Numbered from the stretch's first letter, positions 17,782 through 26,324 are shown. The stretch is DNA of 64,000 nt from Paenibacillus cellulositrophicus (GCF_009363095.1 NZ_CP045295.1:558001-622000); one strand, 5' to 3'. Translations and numbers: made by a program. Notes: generated from the sequence alone by a model not told the origin.

Positions 17782-18663
17782 TCATGACTCCGGAAGCGCT
17801 TGAATCATGCGCGAAACCTCCGGATCCAATTCTTTTGCCTGGTAGTCCGTGGATAAGCTAAGTTTCTCCCAACGCTTGGTTTCTTCCAATTTGCCCTTAT
17901 CCACCGCGTTCGCAATCGCAACAGCATCGCTTCCGAGCAGTAAGCGGAGCGGCGGGTTATCCTCATTCACCATGGAAATGATCGCTTGCGCAGCTTTATC
18001 CGGATCTCCGTTCTCCCTGCCGGTAGTCTCGCGAGCATGCTTCAAATGGTTGCCGACCGTGTCCTTATAATCGTCGATAGGCTCGATATGCTTCATTGAG
18101 GAACCTGCCCAATCGGTACGAAAACCGCCCGGTTCGATCAGCGTAACCTTTAACCCGAGCGGTCCAACTTCTTTGGAAAGCACCTCGGAGAAGCCCTCTA
18201 CCGCCCATTTTGCCGTTTGGTATGGTCCTAGACCAGGAGCGCCGATGCGGCCGCCAATCGAGGAGAACTGGACAATATGTCCGTGACCCTGTCCTCTAAG
18301 GTGAGGCAGCGCTGCTTTCGTTACGTTAATGACACCCCAAAGGTTCGTTTCCAATTGAGCCCGGAAGTCATCCATCGGAGTTTGTTCAATGGAAGAGATA
18401 TTGCCGTAACCCGCATTATTCACAAGTACATCCAAACGCCCAAACGTTTCGAAGGCGGCTTGCACGGCAGCCTCAGCCTGCTCAATCCGGGTTACATCCA
18501 GCTCAACGATGTGGACTTGGCTGCCAAAGCGTGCTGCAAGATCGGCGATTTGTTCTGTATTGCGGGCTGTTGCCACCAGCTGATCTCCTTTTGCCAGTAC
18601 TGCTTCTGCAAGACTGCGTCCAAATCCCCGGGAACTGCCTGTAATCAGCCAAACTTTACTCAT
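17782..18663 (-). CDS. SDR-family oxidoreductase, first gene of an operon
   Basis: The 293-residue SDR has TGSSRGFG as cofactor motif, NNAG at the expected distance, and catalytic Ser with YQTAK. It resembles the family often described as oxidoreductases acting on hydroxysteroid-like or short carbonyl substrates. GAGGAGG precedes the ATG. Its promoter lies at 18712-18740, bracketed by two palindromic operators, so it is almost certainly under repressor control. The TetR gene at 19167-19730 is the best candidate regulator. Confidence 0.88.
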   Translation of the reverse strand: MSKVWLITGSSRGFGRSLAEAVLAKGDQLVATARNTEQIADLAARFGSQVHIVELDVTRIEQAEAAVQAAFETFGRLDVLVNNAGYGNISSIEQTPMDDFRAQLETNLWGVINVTKAALPHLRGQGHGHIVQFSSIGGRIGAPGLGPYQTAKWAVEGFSEVLSKEVGPLGLKVTLIEPGGFRTDWAGSSMKHIEPIDDYKDTVGNHLKHARETTGRENGDPDKAAQAIISMVNEDNPPLRLLLGSDAVAIANAVDKGKLEETKRWEKLSLSTDYQAKELDPEVSRMIQALPES

Positions 18664-18689
18664 ATCAAAAATGCCTCCTCAACCTAGGT

Positions 18690-18763
18690 TTGGAATGTTT
18701 GTTCCAATGCAAATATAACTCAGACATTTCCTGAAGTCAAGGATTTTTGGAATATATATTCCA
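18690..18763 (-). promoter_or_regulatory. SDR promoter bracketed by two palindromic operators
   Basis: On the minus strand TTGACT (18735-18740) and TATATT (18712-18717) are 17 bases apart. A perfect 16-bp palindrome TGGAATATATATTCCA (18748-18763) lies just upstream of the -35 box. A second site with arms TTGGAA/TTCCAA (18690-18707) lies just downstream of the -10 box. This is a classical repressor arrangement. Confidence 0.75.
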
Positions 18764-18921
18764 CCGGAACAAGTTTGACTCTATTTACAATCCGAAGGTT
18801 AGATCGCTGAAATTGTTCCGTAAACATGATACACGTTAGGTTTTTAAAGTGTATAAGGTTGCATTCATCTCTTGTTTTATTGAATTATAATCCACTTAGT
18901 AGATAAGGAATAAATAAATAT

Positions 18922-19007
18922 GGAATATCAATTCCGATCAAGTGTTTTGGTTTCAAAGTGCTGATACTGCCCGAATTGGAATATACATTCCGATTCTCAG
19001 CACTTTG
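18922..19007. promoter_or_regulatory. Two further GGAAT-N4-ATTCC sites, one inside a larger hairpin
   Basis: GGAATATCAATTCC (18922-18935) and GGAATATACATTCC (18978-18991) share the arms and spacing of the two sites at the SDR promoter. The second sits inside an 11-bp perfect inverted repeat CAAAGTGCTGA/TCAGCACTTTG (18954-18964 and 18997-19007). No credible gene lies in the gene-free stretch 18664-19166. Confidence 0.6.
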
Positions 19008-19126
19008 TGTCCGCCGGAAACGACACGGTAAACACCCCAAAAAAGCCGATGTGGATAACAGATGATGGCAGCTGCTGTTAAATCTGATAAGAAATTCATT
19101 GATCGGGGGAGTCAAGACAACATAAA

Positions 19127-19166
19127 AAACAGCCTTTTAAGGACCGCAGCGTCCAAAAGGCTGTTT
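19127..19166 (-). terminator. Terminator of the tetR gene
   Basis: AAACAGCCTTTT (19127-19138) and AAAAGGCTGTTT (19155-19166) form a perfect 12-bp stem with a further GGAC/GTCC pair inside. The structure abuts the tetR stop codon. Confidence 0.8.
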
Positions 19167-19730
19167 CTACACGAGTATAGCTTTCCATGAGGCTTCCAAC
19201 ACTTGCTGAACCTGGACCTCGTCTAATGGATATTTCTGAATATAGTACCCTTTCACGATGGAAGAAATGATCCCATGGATGAGCTGATGGCATAAATGGG
19301 GGTCCATTTCTTTCATGATTCCCTGCTTCTGACCCTCAACAATCAAAGAAATGACCACGTCACTCGAATGGAGGGCATCGCCCATGTTCCGCAGATCCGG
19401 CGAAATATATGGGGAAAAGGAAAAGCTGTCGATAAACAGAAACTCTTTGGGTGAATCGATGCCGAACTTCAGCCTGTTCAACTGCAGGCATTTAAATCGC
19501 TCATACAGGCTCGCATCCGGGTTATAACCCTGAAGGAGGTACTCCCCCATATGTGTCCGCGCTTCTTTGTAAACCGCATTCACCAATTCTTCTTTATTGG
19601 CAAAATAGTTATATACCGTGCCGGAACCTACGTTGGCTTTCTTGAATATTTTGGAAAAGGTCACCGACTGCAGCCCCTCTTCATGGATCAAATCCAGTGT
19701 GGCCGCCATTATATCCTGCTTCTTGCTCAT
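19167..19730 (-). CDS. TetR-family regulator
   Basis: The 187-residue protein has a TetR helix-turn-helix at residues 5-50 (IHEEGLQSVTFSKIFKKANVGSGTVYNYFANKEELV) and a helical C-terminal domain. I chose ATG at 19730, just after GAGGTGGAATAC; the open frame continues upstream through non-conserved sequence. The four GGAAT-N4-ATTCC palindromes lie downstream of it, next to the SDR gene, and it is the most likely protein to bind them. A GGAAT half-site overlaps its own ribosome binding site. Confidence 0.85.
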   Translation of the reverse strand: MSKKQDIMAATLDLIHEEGLQSVTFSKIFKKANVGSGTVYNYFANKEELVNAVYKEARTHMGEYLLQGYNPDASLYERFKCLQLNRLKFGIDSPKEFLFIDSFSFSPYISPDLRNMGDALHSSDVVISLIVEGQKQGIMKEMDPHLCHQLIHGIISSIVKGYYIQKYPLDEVQVQQVLEASWKAILV

Positions 19731-19883
19731 GTATTCCACCTCTTGAAACAACATTAGTACGGGCTTGAGGGAGATGTCAAGTTCACACCACTTAATCACT
19801 ATGTTGTGCAGCATGACATGATAGCCGAGAAGGGGCAAGATGTACGTTAGGTATCCGAGATTCGTCATACCATTAAACACACA

Positions 19884-19908
19884 AAAAGCCGCAGTTTATG
19901 CGGCTTTT
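19884..19908 (-). terminator. Terminator of the third SDR gene
   Basis: AAAAGCCGCA (19884-19893) pairs with TGCGGCTTTT (19899-19908) around a 5-base loop. On the minus strand it ends in TTTTT and lies 35 bases downstream of the SDR stop. It is a variant of the hairpins at 26325 and 31273. Confidence 0.8.
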
Positions 19909-19943
19909 GAAGTGTACTTTTCATGACATCAAACTAGCAGCGA

Positions 19944-20855
19944 CTAACGATATCCAGAGGCATCTGCAGGTTTGCCCGCCTCCTGAACTTCTACAAGGTA
20001 CCGCCAACAGTCTGGCTGCGAACCGTCGAGGTCCGTGAAACCATAGACTTTTGCGAGCTGACCGCTTGACAAGGACTTACCGTTCCACCGGGCAGCTTCC
20101 GGATCGCCAGCTAATGCTGCAACCGCACGGCCTACATAACGCGGAGATTCCGATATGATGAAATGGGGTTCCTTCTCGGTAGCATCACGCCAGTTTTCTT
20201 CCTTTACACCGAAATGATCAAGCATGATTTCAGAACGCATCCAACCCGGCGTCATGGCTACCGCGGTACACTGATAAGGTGCGAGTTCATGCGCAAGTGA
20301 CTTTGCCATGCGAATGACTGAGTTCTTGACTAAATCATAGAACATCGATATGCGGTAATTTTTATCATTGTACTCAGCGGTGCCGTCCGTCATTTCGACC
20401 ACCAGTCCATTCTTATTTCTGATCAACAACGGCAGGGCAAAATGGCTTGTAATCAAATGCGTGTCGATGCCAAGGCGAAGCATACGAAATCCACGTTCGA
20501 GGGAGTGATCCCATACAGGCACATTCCAGTCTGCCAAATTTTCAGCGCCCCATACGTCATTGACCAGAATATCCAATCTCCCCTGCTCTTTCTCAATACG
20601 GGCGATAAGGGCCTGGACCTGTTCAGGCTGGAGATGATCGACTTGAACGGCTATTCCTTGTCCACCCGCAGCACTTACCAGTTCTGCCGTTTCCTCAATC
20701 GTTTCAGGACGGTTGTATTCGGATCGTTGTTGGCGCGTCGTTCTTCCTGTGACGTATACAGTTGCGCCTGCTGCTCCTAATTCGACAGCGATGCCTCTGC
20801 CGGCGCCTCGTGTTGCTCCAGCGACCAAAGCAACTTTTCCACGTAGTGGTTTCAT
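19944..20855 (-). CDS. SDR-family oxidoreductase (divergent subgroup)
   Basis: This 303-residue SDR has cofactor motif GATRGAGRG and an Arg after the second strand (TGRTTR) that favours NADP. The usual NNAG is replaced by NDVWG and the catalytic motif is YDLVK. This matches a recognised subgroup of SDRs of about 300 residues. I chose ATG at 20855 (TAGGAG 11 bases upstream) because the conserved fold begins there. No partner gene is visible; it is probably monocistronic. Confidence 0.84.
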   Translation of the reverse strand: MKPLRGKVALVAGATRGAGRGIAVELGAAGATVYVTGRTTRQQRSEYNRPETIEETAELVSAAGGQGIAVQVDHLQPEQVQALIARIEKEQGRLDILVNDVWGAENLADWNVPVWDHSLERGFRMLRLGIDTHLITSHFALPLLIRNKNGLVVEMTDGTAEYNDKNYRISMFYDLVKNSVIRMAKSLAHELAPYQCTAVAMTPGWMRSEIMLDHFGVKEENWRDATEKEPHFIISESPRYVGRAVAALAGDPEAARWNGKSLSSGQLAKVYGFTDLDGSQPDCWRYLVEVQEAGKPADASGYR

Positions 20856-21004
20856 ATCACTTATCACTCCTATCGTTGATCTAACGTTCAATGTCCATGA
20901 TAAATCCTAACTACGTCAAACCTTGTCGTATATAAAAGCATAATTTCGCATGATACGAACTACATTGTCGCCAGGAAGAGATCATAACATTCGGCCAAAA
21001 AAAT

Positions 21005-21044
21005 AGCCGCAGCGTACGGCGATTCATGCCGAAGCTCTGCGACT
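21005..21044 (-). terminator. Terminator of the DinB-like gene
   Basis: AGCCGCAG (21005-21012) pairs with CTGCGACT (21037-21044) with one mismatch, and CGGC/GCCG pair inside. On the minus strand ATTTTTTT follows. Confidence 0.7.
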
Positions 21045-21063
21045 GTAAGCTTAGTCTTCTTTA

Positions 21064-21561
21064 TTATTTGCCATTTTCGTCGGCCGAAGGACCATAGAGG
21101 CCCGGTACCGGAATATCGAGAAGCCGCAAATATACCCCGAGCTGTGCCCGATGATGGATCATATGGCTTAATCCGAAAGTACGGAGAGCGTTAGCCCGTG
21201 GTTGGCGAAGGATGATATGGTCGCCGTTACGCAAGGTCCATTCCTCGCCAAGCGCTTGTTCGTCACAATCGTCTAACAGCTTTTCCAGCTTGGCGACGTT
21301 TGCATCAAATTCATCCAGGATGTCCTGACGACTTGTCAGAGCTTCCCGCCGAAGCGGCACGGTCGATAGATCCAATTCCGGGCTAAGAAAAATCGCGACC
21401 TGCCAGTTCAGCAGGTTGATCAGGTGCGTGGTCAGTCCGCCAAGCGTCATCGATTTCTCATGCGGCTTCCATGTCATATGCTCCTCGGGCAGGCGCTCCA
21501 GGATGCGGCGCGTAATGGCCAACTCATGCTTTGCATCACCGATGATCAATTGTTTCACCAT
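21064..21561 (-). CDS. DinB-family metalloprotein
   Basis: This 165-residue four-helix-bundle protein is of the DinB/YfiT type. Metal-ligand histidines appear in THLINLLNWQ (about residue 46) and near the C-terminus in SHMIHHRAQLGVYLR. Members include thiol-dependent S-transferases, such as bacillithiol transferases, and proteins of unknown role. AAGGAG precedes the ATG. A single-gene unit between terminators is likely. Confidence 0.85.
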   Translation of the reverse strand: MVKQLIIGDAKHELAITRRILERLPEEHMTWKPHEKSMTLGGLTTHLINLLNWQVAIFLSPELDLSTVPLRREALTSRQDILDEFDANVAKLEKLLDDCDEQALGEEWTLRNGDHIILRQPRANALRTFGLSHMIHHRAQLGVYLRLLDIPVPGLYGPSADENGK

Positions 21562-21644
21562 GAATTCCCTCTCCTTTCTTATAAGACAAGCATACTATAA
21601 CACCCAGTAAGAGGAAAGGCTTGCCCCATCCCCATACCTTCAAC

Positions 21645-21971
21645 CTACAGCACAAACCGGAGTACCATTAAGGAAAGAATGCCCACCACTACCGTTCCTA
21701 ATAAGCTTCGCGTCAGGATCGCCGTCGCAAAGGTAGGGATGGCGGCCAAAATTTCAACGTAATGCTGTAAAATATGAGCCTTTCCGTCCGTCGTGAACAG
21801 CTCCTGCGCGATTAATGCCGCCATAACGGCAACAGGTACGTAATTGAGCCAGCGCATGGTCCATTCAGGCAATTGCATACGGCTCAGCAACACGAGCGGA
21901 AGAACGCGCGGAAGAAGCGTGACGACCGAGGCGCCCATGATCGCCAGCAGGATGTGCCATCTTATTTCCAT
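21645..21971 (-). CDS. azlD: AzlD subunit, branched-chain amino acid exporter
   Basis: This 108-residue integral membrane protein has about four transmembrane segments and the AzlD stretch ASVVTLLPRVLPLVLL near the N-terminus, then LNYVPVAVMAALIA. It pairs with AzlC to export branched-chain amino acids and analogues. The start overlaps the end of azlC by 10 bases, showing translational coupling. Confidence 0.9.
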   Translation of the reverse strand: MEIRWHILLAIMGASVVTLLPRVLPLVLLSRMQLPEWTMRWLNYVPVAVMAALIAQELFTTDGKAHILQHYVEILAAIPTFATAILTRSLLGTVVVGILSLMVLRFVL

Positions 21972-22693
21972 TTTTCCACCACCATTCCAATGGCAGCCGC
22001 CACGATTGTTGCTATAATAACGGCCACACTCCCGGATACAAAGGAGCCCGCTCCGAGCACGATCAGAACCGCGCAGACGGCTACGATGAGATCTTTCCGG
22101 ATGATCTTTCTGCTGATCATCTGGAGGACAAGCAGTCCGATAAACATGGCGGTCAGTGCAAAATCAAGGCCGTATTTCTCAGGATCGGTAATCCACTTCC
22201 CGAAAAACGCTCCCGCGATGGTGGCGATGATCCAATTCAAATATGCGGTAATATTGAGGCCGTGCATCCATTTTTCACTGAGGGAGCTGCGATTCATCGC
22301 CTTATTCATGGCGACCCCGAAAGTTTCGTCTGTAAGCAGCGTGCCGATTAACATCGTCTTGAATGCCGACAGGTGGCGGAAATAAGGCGACATAGCTGCG
22401 CTGAGCAGCAGATGGCGCAAATTGACGATGAATACCGTTAGAATGATGGCTGCCGCCGACCCATGCGCCGCAATCATGCCCGCCATAATAAATTGTGCCG
22501 AACCGGCATAGATCAAGGTGGACATCAAGGTAATTTCGAGGACGGATAAACCGGAGGTTTTGCCTACAACACCTGCGGCGAATCCAATGCTTAAGTAACC
22601 CAGCAGTGTGGGGATGCAGTCTCTGATCCCCTGCAGCAAGCTGTCTTCTTTCACTTCGATTTCTTGTTGATGGTGTTGAACATTCTCGGACAC
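21962..22693 (-). CDS. azlC: AzlC subunit, branched-chain amino acid exporter
   Basis: The 243-residue membrane protein has the AzlC signatures IPTLLGYLSIGFAAGVVG and YAGSAQFIM near the N-terminus and VNLRHLLLSAAMSPYF at mid-protein, with about 6-7 transmembrane helices. I chose GTG at 22693, 8 bases after GAGGAT; a TTG five codons earlier lacks a site. The 300-base stretch upstream has a TATAAT on the minus strand but no good -35 box and no clear riboswitch. Confidence 0.9.
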   Translation of the reverse strand: MSENVQHHQQEIEVKEDSLLQGIRDCIPTLLGYLSIGFAAGVVGKTSGLSVLEITLMSTLIYAGSAQFIMAGMIAAHGSAAAIILTVFIVNLRHLLLSAAMSPYFRHLSAFKTMLIGTLLTDETFGVAMNKAMNRSSLSEKWMHGLNITAYLNWIIATIAGAFFGKWITDPEKYGLDFALTAMFIGLLVLQMISRKIIRKDLIVAVCAVLIVLGAGSFVSGSVAVIIATIVAAAIGMVVEKWK

Positions 22694-22940
22694 GTCTTTT
22701 ATCCTCAATTCTTTACTGTGTTGTTCGTTGTTGAGCCGGAAAATAAAATAATGATACGTCTCTAAGTGAGGTCACAGCCCGGTCAATTCGTGCGTTATAC
22801 CATCCTTTTTGTACATTATAACACACAATATAGCGGGTGCGGTGTATTAAACTTGGATGAAATAGAGATAATTTCAGATTCCATTCGGGCTTTCCTGCCC
22901 CTCTTCTATTGATCCTGTAACCCAAGCAAAATCAAAAAAA

Positions 22941-22975
22941 CGGCCCCCCTTCGTACCCAGTACGAAATGGAGCCG
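22941..22975 (-). terminator. Terminator of the RidA-like gene
   Basis: CGGC (22941-22944) and GCCG (22972-22975) close an inner 7-bp stem TTCGTAC/GTACGAA. On the minus strand seven T follow. It lies 20 bases past the stop codon. Confidence 0.8.
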
Positions 22976-22995
22976 GAGTCTGATTGATCCGCTGC

Positions 22996-23412
22996 TTAAT
23001 CGTTATCTTCAATGACAGCAATACCGTCGATTTCAAGGAGAACCGATGGGCGGGCAAATTCCGAAACAAATAGAACCGTGACCAGAGGAGGATGTTCTAA
23101 TTCACCCGCTACCTCCAGAAAAGCCTTGTAGCCAACTCGGGGATCGCTGCCGCTGACTAAATAAATATTGAGTTTAACCAAATTGGCGAAACTTGCATGT
23201 TCAGATGCTAGAATCGTTGCGATATTATGCAGCGCCTGCTTGGTCTGTACTTCCAAATCACCGGGGCCGACGAGTTCGCCTGACGCATTAACGGCATTTT
23301 GCCCACCGATATAAATCGTTTTTGCCTTTCCGCTTACAGTAATCGCCTGACTGAACGCTTTGGATTGGAATAACCCCTCCGGGTTTTTATGCTCCATTCT
23401 GAATGTAGACAT
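22996..23412 (-). CDS. RidA/YjgF-family protein
   Basis: This 138-residue single-domain protein belongs to the RidA family (reactive enamine/imine deaminases). Signature stretches are FSQAITVSGKAKTIYIGGQNAV, NLVKLNIYLV and RPSVLLEIDGIAVI. The arginine typical of enamine deaminases (here FARPSVLLEI) is present. GGAGG precedes the ATG. It lies 74 bases downstream of a WYL-type regulator gene, with a perfect inverted repeat between the two. Confidence 0.86.
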   Translation of the reverse strand: MSTFRMEHKNPEGLFQSKAFSQAITVSGKAKTIYIGGQNAVNASGELVGPGDLEVQTKQALHNIATILASEHASFANLVKLNIYLVSGSDPRVGYKAFLEVAGELEHPPLVTVLFVSEFARPSVLLEIDGIAVIEDND

Positions 23413-23458
23413 TCATCTTCCTCCTTCAAGATTCATGGTTTACATTCATTATAGGCAT

Positions 23459-23485
23459 CTTCACTGACAGCTCCCGTCAGTGAAG
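23459..23485. promoter_or_regulatory. 10-bp inverted repeat between the WYL and RidA-like genes
   Basis: CTTCACTGAC (23459-23468) and GTCAGTGAAG (23476-23485) are perfectly complementary with a 7-base spacer. No T run follows, so it looks more like an operator than a terminator. It shares TGACAGC and GTCA with the dyad upstream of the VOC gene. Confidence 0.45.
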
Positions 23486-23486
23486 T

Positions 23487-24458
23487 TCAATTTTCATCAT
23501 CCGCATACAGTTCGGCGATTTGACAGGCCATTGCTTTGATTTGATTTTTCAACGCGATCGGCTCCAACACCCGAATGCTTGTTCCAAAGGTAAGTAAATA
23601 TCTCGGAAGATATTTGTCAATCGTTGGGATGTCGATGAGGAACCGCGCTTCGGCGTCGGTACGTTCCGTCAAATAGTGATGCATATGCCAGTGGTTGCAT
23701 ATCGCATCCAGACTCCTCGTATCTCCTGCAATTCTGATTAACGCCATCGGTCCTTCCGCTTCTCGTTCCTTGTGCGATTGTTCGCGGAAATAGTCCTCTG
23801 TCGAGAAGTTCTCCGGCGTGGTGAAAAAGGCTTCAGTCCGGAATACACTCTCGATCCGGTCCACGCGGAAAGTCCGAATTTCGGAAGATTGGTGGCAGAA
23901 TGCGATGAGATACCATTCGTTTCTGCGTAAGGTCAACCCATAGGGATCGATACTCCGCTCTTTGGCCGAATCAGAGTTTTCTTTACGGTAAGCGATGAGA
24001 AGCGTCTGTCCGTCCAAAATGGCCTGCTCCAACTGCCGGAGCATAGGAACAATACCCGGATGGGACGCGGAAGAGATGACACTGAAGCCGCTCGTCAGAC
24101 GCTGCAGATCCAGCATTTGTTCTTCATTCAAACTGTGTTCGATTTTTTCCAGGGCTTGCTCAAGTTCATCCGTATACGGATACCCGACCCCCTTCGCAAA
24201 CTTCGATGCGTCTACGATCGCCTTGAGTTCTACCGACCGAAAAAATAAAGGCGTTTCCCTGAAGGTCTCCAATATATAGAACCCTCCGTCATGCCCTGAA
24301 TCAGCAACAATCGGAACGCCGCTGGCGCTTAATGCATCGATATAGCGGTAAACCGTCCGGACGCTGATCTCCAATTGATCCGCTATTTGCGCGGCGGTCA
24401 GCTTTTTTCTGGATTTAAGCATCCAAAGGATGGACAGCATATTATCCCATTTTGCCAA
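23487..24458 (-). CDS. HTH/WYL-domain transcriptional regulator (YafY type)
   Basis: The 323-residue protein has an N-terminal HTH_11 domain (residues 15-55, LTAAQIADQLEISVRTVYRYIDAL) and a WYL domain (about 150-225, with RNEWYLIAFCHQSSEIRTFRVDRI), plus the C-terminal WCX segment. Such proteins respond to nucleic-acid or small ligands and often control a neighbouring VOC or stress enzyme. The start is TTG, preceded by AAGGAG. The candidate targets are the flanking RidA-like and VOC genes. Confidence 0.88.
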   Translation of the reverse strand: MAKWDNMLSILWMLKSRKKLTAAQIADQLEISVRTVYRYIDALSASGVPIVADSGHDGGFYILETFRETPLFFRSVELKAIVDASKFAKGVGYPYTDELEQALEKIEHSLNEEQMLDLQRLTSGFSVISSASHPGIVPMLRQLEQAILDGQTLLIAYRKENSDSAKERSIDPYGLTLRRNEWYLIAFCHQSSEIRTFRVDRIESVFRTEAFFTTPENFSTEDYFREQSHKEREAEGPMALIRIAGDTRSLDAICNHWHMHHYLTERTDAEARFLIDIPTIDKYLPRYLLTFGTSIRVLEPIALKNQIKAMACQIAELYADDEN

Positions 24459-24590
24459 GATGAGGTACTCCTTCCAAACCGTATTCTTCCAAAAGTATAC
24501 CGTTGAAATGAGTGCGGAGGAAGTCTCTTCATGGGAAAGATTGCGTCTTGTTAAAATAGAAGTTGCTGGACATTCTTGATTAAGGATAAA

Positions 24591-24616
24591 GAGCCCCCTG
24601 ATTTCTCAGGCGGCTC
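24591..24616 (-). terminator. Terminator of the VOC gene
   Basis: GAGCC-CCTGA (24591-24601) pairs with TCAGG-GGCTC (24606-24616) apart from one mismatch. On the minus strand TTTAT follows. Confidence 0.65.
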
Positions 24617-24679
24617 CTTGCTCCCGGCTAATTTAGATTGACTCTCGAATGTCGAATTCCAGCTCCCAGATTGAAGACG

Positions 24680-25180
24680 TCAGCCCTTTTTCACGTTTGC
24701 CATAAATGGATTAAAGCTTGTCTGGGCATATTCCATCGCATCGATATACGCCTGCTGCTGAGAACGCTCCATCATTTCTTCTGGGCTAACGTCTTCTATC
24801 TTTGATGTAATCCACCATATATTCCCAAACGGGTCAACAACCCGGCCTCCTCGTTCTCCCCATGCCATCGTTGTCGGTTCCGTCATGGAAACCGCACCAG
24901 CCTTGATCGCCCTCGCATACATTGCATCGCTATCGTTCACATATAGACGAATTAAGCTGGGAAACGGCGGCCACTCCGGAGCAGCATCGAACATGAGTAT
25001 TTTCGAATCGCCGATACGCACTTCCGCATGCCCAATGGCTCCATCGGGATTGTATACCCTTCCCAGTTCCTGTGCATCGAAAGCGTCGATTAAAAATGAG
25101 ATTAACCTCTCGGTGCTTTGTGTCGTAATCCAGGGTGTAACTGTACGGTTCACCGTTTCCGGGACTTGGCTTTCATTCAT
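24680..25180 (-). CDS. VOC-superfamily (PhnB-type glyoxalase-like) protein
   Basis: This 166-residue protein has the PhnB-like paired beta-alpha-beta units: a first half with NRTVTPWITTQSTERLISFLIDAF, then YNPDGAIGHAEVRIGDSKILMFD, and a second half ending RGGRVVDPFGNIWWITSK. The VOC fold covers glyoxalases, dioxygenases and drug-binding proteins, so activity is open. GGAGTGA abuts the ATG. A TGACA/TGTCA dyad lies 53 bases upstream. It probably belongs to the same regulon as the adjacent WYL gene. Confidence 0.85.
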   Translation of the reverse strand: MNESQVPETVNRTVTPWITTQSTERLISFLIDAFDAQELGRVYNPDGAIGHAEVRIGDSKILMFDAAPEWPPFPSLIRLYVNDSDAMYARAIKAGAVSMTEPTTMAWGERGGRVVDPFGNIWWITSKIEDVSPEEMMERSQQQAYIDAMEYAQTSFNPFMANVKKG

Positions 25181-25232
25181 TCACTCCAACCTCCAATGTT
25201 TTTATTCTGTTTGGAGTGTAACACCAAAAACT

Positions 25233-25248
25233 TGACAGCAGTTTGTCA
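25233..25248. promoter_or_regulatory. TGACA-N6-TGTCA dyad upstream of the VOC gene
   Basis: A 5-6-5 inverted repeat lies 53 bases before the VOC start codon. Its left arm, TGACAGC, also occurs in the inverted repeat upstream of the RidA-like gene. Confidence 0.4.
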
Positions 25249-25299
25249 TCTTTTTGGGATTGTCGGCAGCGTGTTTGGAGATCTCTCTCCGGCTTTACC

Positions 25300-26184
25300 C
25301 TAGCTCGAATAAAGGGAGCAGTATGTACGATCAAAATTGCCGGCCAGCAAATCTTCCTTCCGGATAAAAAACTGCAGTTCCCCGGCATCCCACCAGCAAA
25401 AACCCACATCATCGTCCGAATCTAGTGCCAACAGCAACAGGGTATCCCTGATTTCCTGCTGCGCCCGATCCGAATCTCCATTCAGGTGCCGGGTGATCTG
25501 CTTCAGCGCCTCCGTTTCGGAATAGTTGTATTTTTCGCCGGTCAACAGCTTCAGTGCTGCTTCGTATTCGCAATCGCCATGCTGGGTTGCGGGATAGCCG
25601 AACATCATTGCCAGGTCATTAGAGCTGTATCCGGTCAGCTCGAAGCAAAGCTCCTCGTAATGTTCGTAATCATGCTCATCGTCTTCCACCTGCTCGTAAT
25701 CCACATAACCGTAATTAGGCGGCTCCAGGGTGGACCTTGCCGACACCTGATAACCCGTAAATGCGTCTTCCAGTGCCGTCACTTCCGGTGCATGCCGCCG
25801 CTGCGCTGCTTGAAGCTGCTCCTCCTGCAAATAGAGCACTTTATGCTCAATGTCATAAGCCGGTTCATCTATCCCAATGAAAAAATAAAGCGCGCCGTTT
25901 GCCGGAAGGCGGGAAACTTCGTCATCATCCATCAGCTCAGGCAGCCTAAGCTGGGCCAGGAACGTCATGGGAGTTCCCTTTGAATCCACAGGCCATTCCA
26001 CATCAGCCGGGAGATCCGGATCACCGCCGATCCTGGAACAACCGGCTGCCTTGTAATCTTCTCCCCTACTTTTGCTCAAACGAATACCTTGGCGCACGGT
26101 CTCCATTAGATAATCCAATGCATGCCCGAATTGCTGTTCATGGATGATCCGCTTCAGTTTATTTCCGTTGTTCTCACTTAACAT
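25300..26184 (-). CDS. DUF1963 (YwqG-family) protein
   Basis: This 294-residue cytoplasmic acidic protein carries the YwqG/DUF1963 features: the early stretch SRIGGDPDLPADVEWPVDSKGTPMTFLAQLRLPEL and the late DVGFCWWDAGELQFFIRKEDL. The central part is very acidic (YEQVEDDEHDYEHYEEL). The family has a beta-rich fold of unknown function, sometimes linked to toxin immunity loci, but no toxin is adjacent. GAAGGTG precedes the ATG. Confidence 0.85.
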   Translation of the reverse strand: MLSENNGNKLKRIIHEQQFGHALDYLMETVRQGIRLSKSRGEDYKAAGCSRIGGDPDLPADVEWPVDSKGTPMTFLAQLRLPELMDDDEVSRLPANGALYFFIGIDEPAYDIEHKVLYLQEEQLQAAQRRHAPEVTALEDAFTGYQVSARSTLEPPNYGYVDYEQVEDDEHDYEHYEELCFELTGYSSNDLAMMFGYPATQHGDCEYEAALKLLTGEKYNYSETEALKQITRHLNGDSDRAQQEIRDTLLLLALDSDDDVGFCWWDAGELQFFIRKEDLLAGNFDRTYCSLYSS

Positions 26185-26324
26185 CGATTTTCACCTTCTC
26201 ATTGCTGTGATGTTATTTGAATACCTAATGATCGAACCGTCGCAGAATAACTTTGAGTTTATCCCGAAAACAAACTTCTTAGGAAGCCATGCCTCCGGGC
26301 ATAATCCTTTCTTAAATCTGATAT

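Noticed and set aside
18885..19115. Minus-strand 76-codon frame in the operator-rich gap
   Set aside because: No ribosome binding site, no recognisable composition, and it runs across two palindromic operators and a hairpin.
22694..22850. T-box-like string (AAAGGATGGTATAACGC) in the azlC leader
   Set aside because: It lies only a few bases past the candidate -10 box, leaving no room for a specifier stem, and no terminator/antiterminator pair follows.
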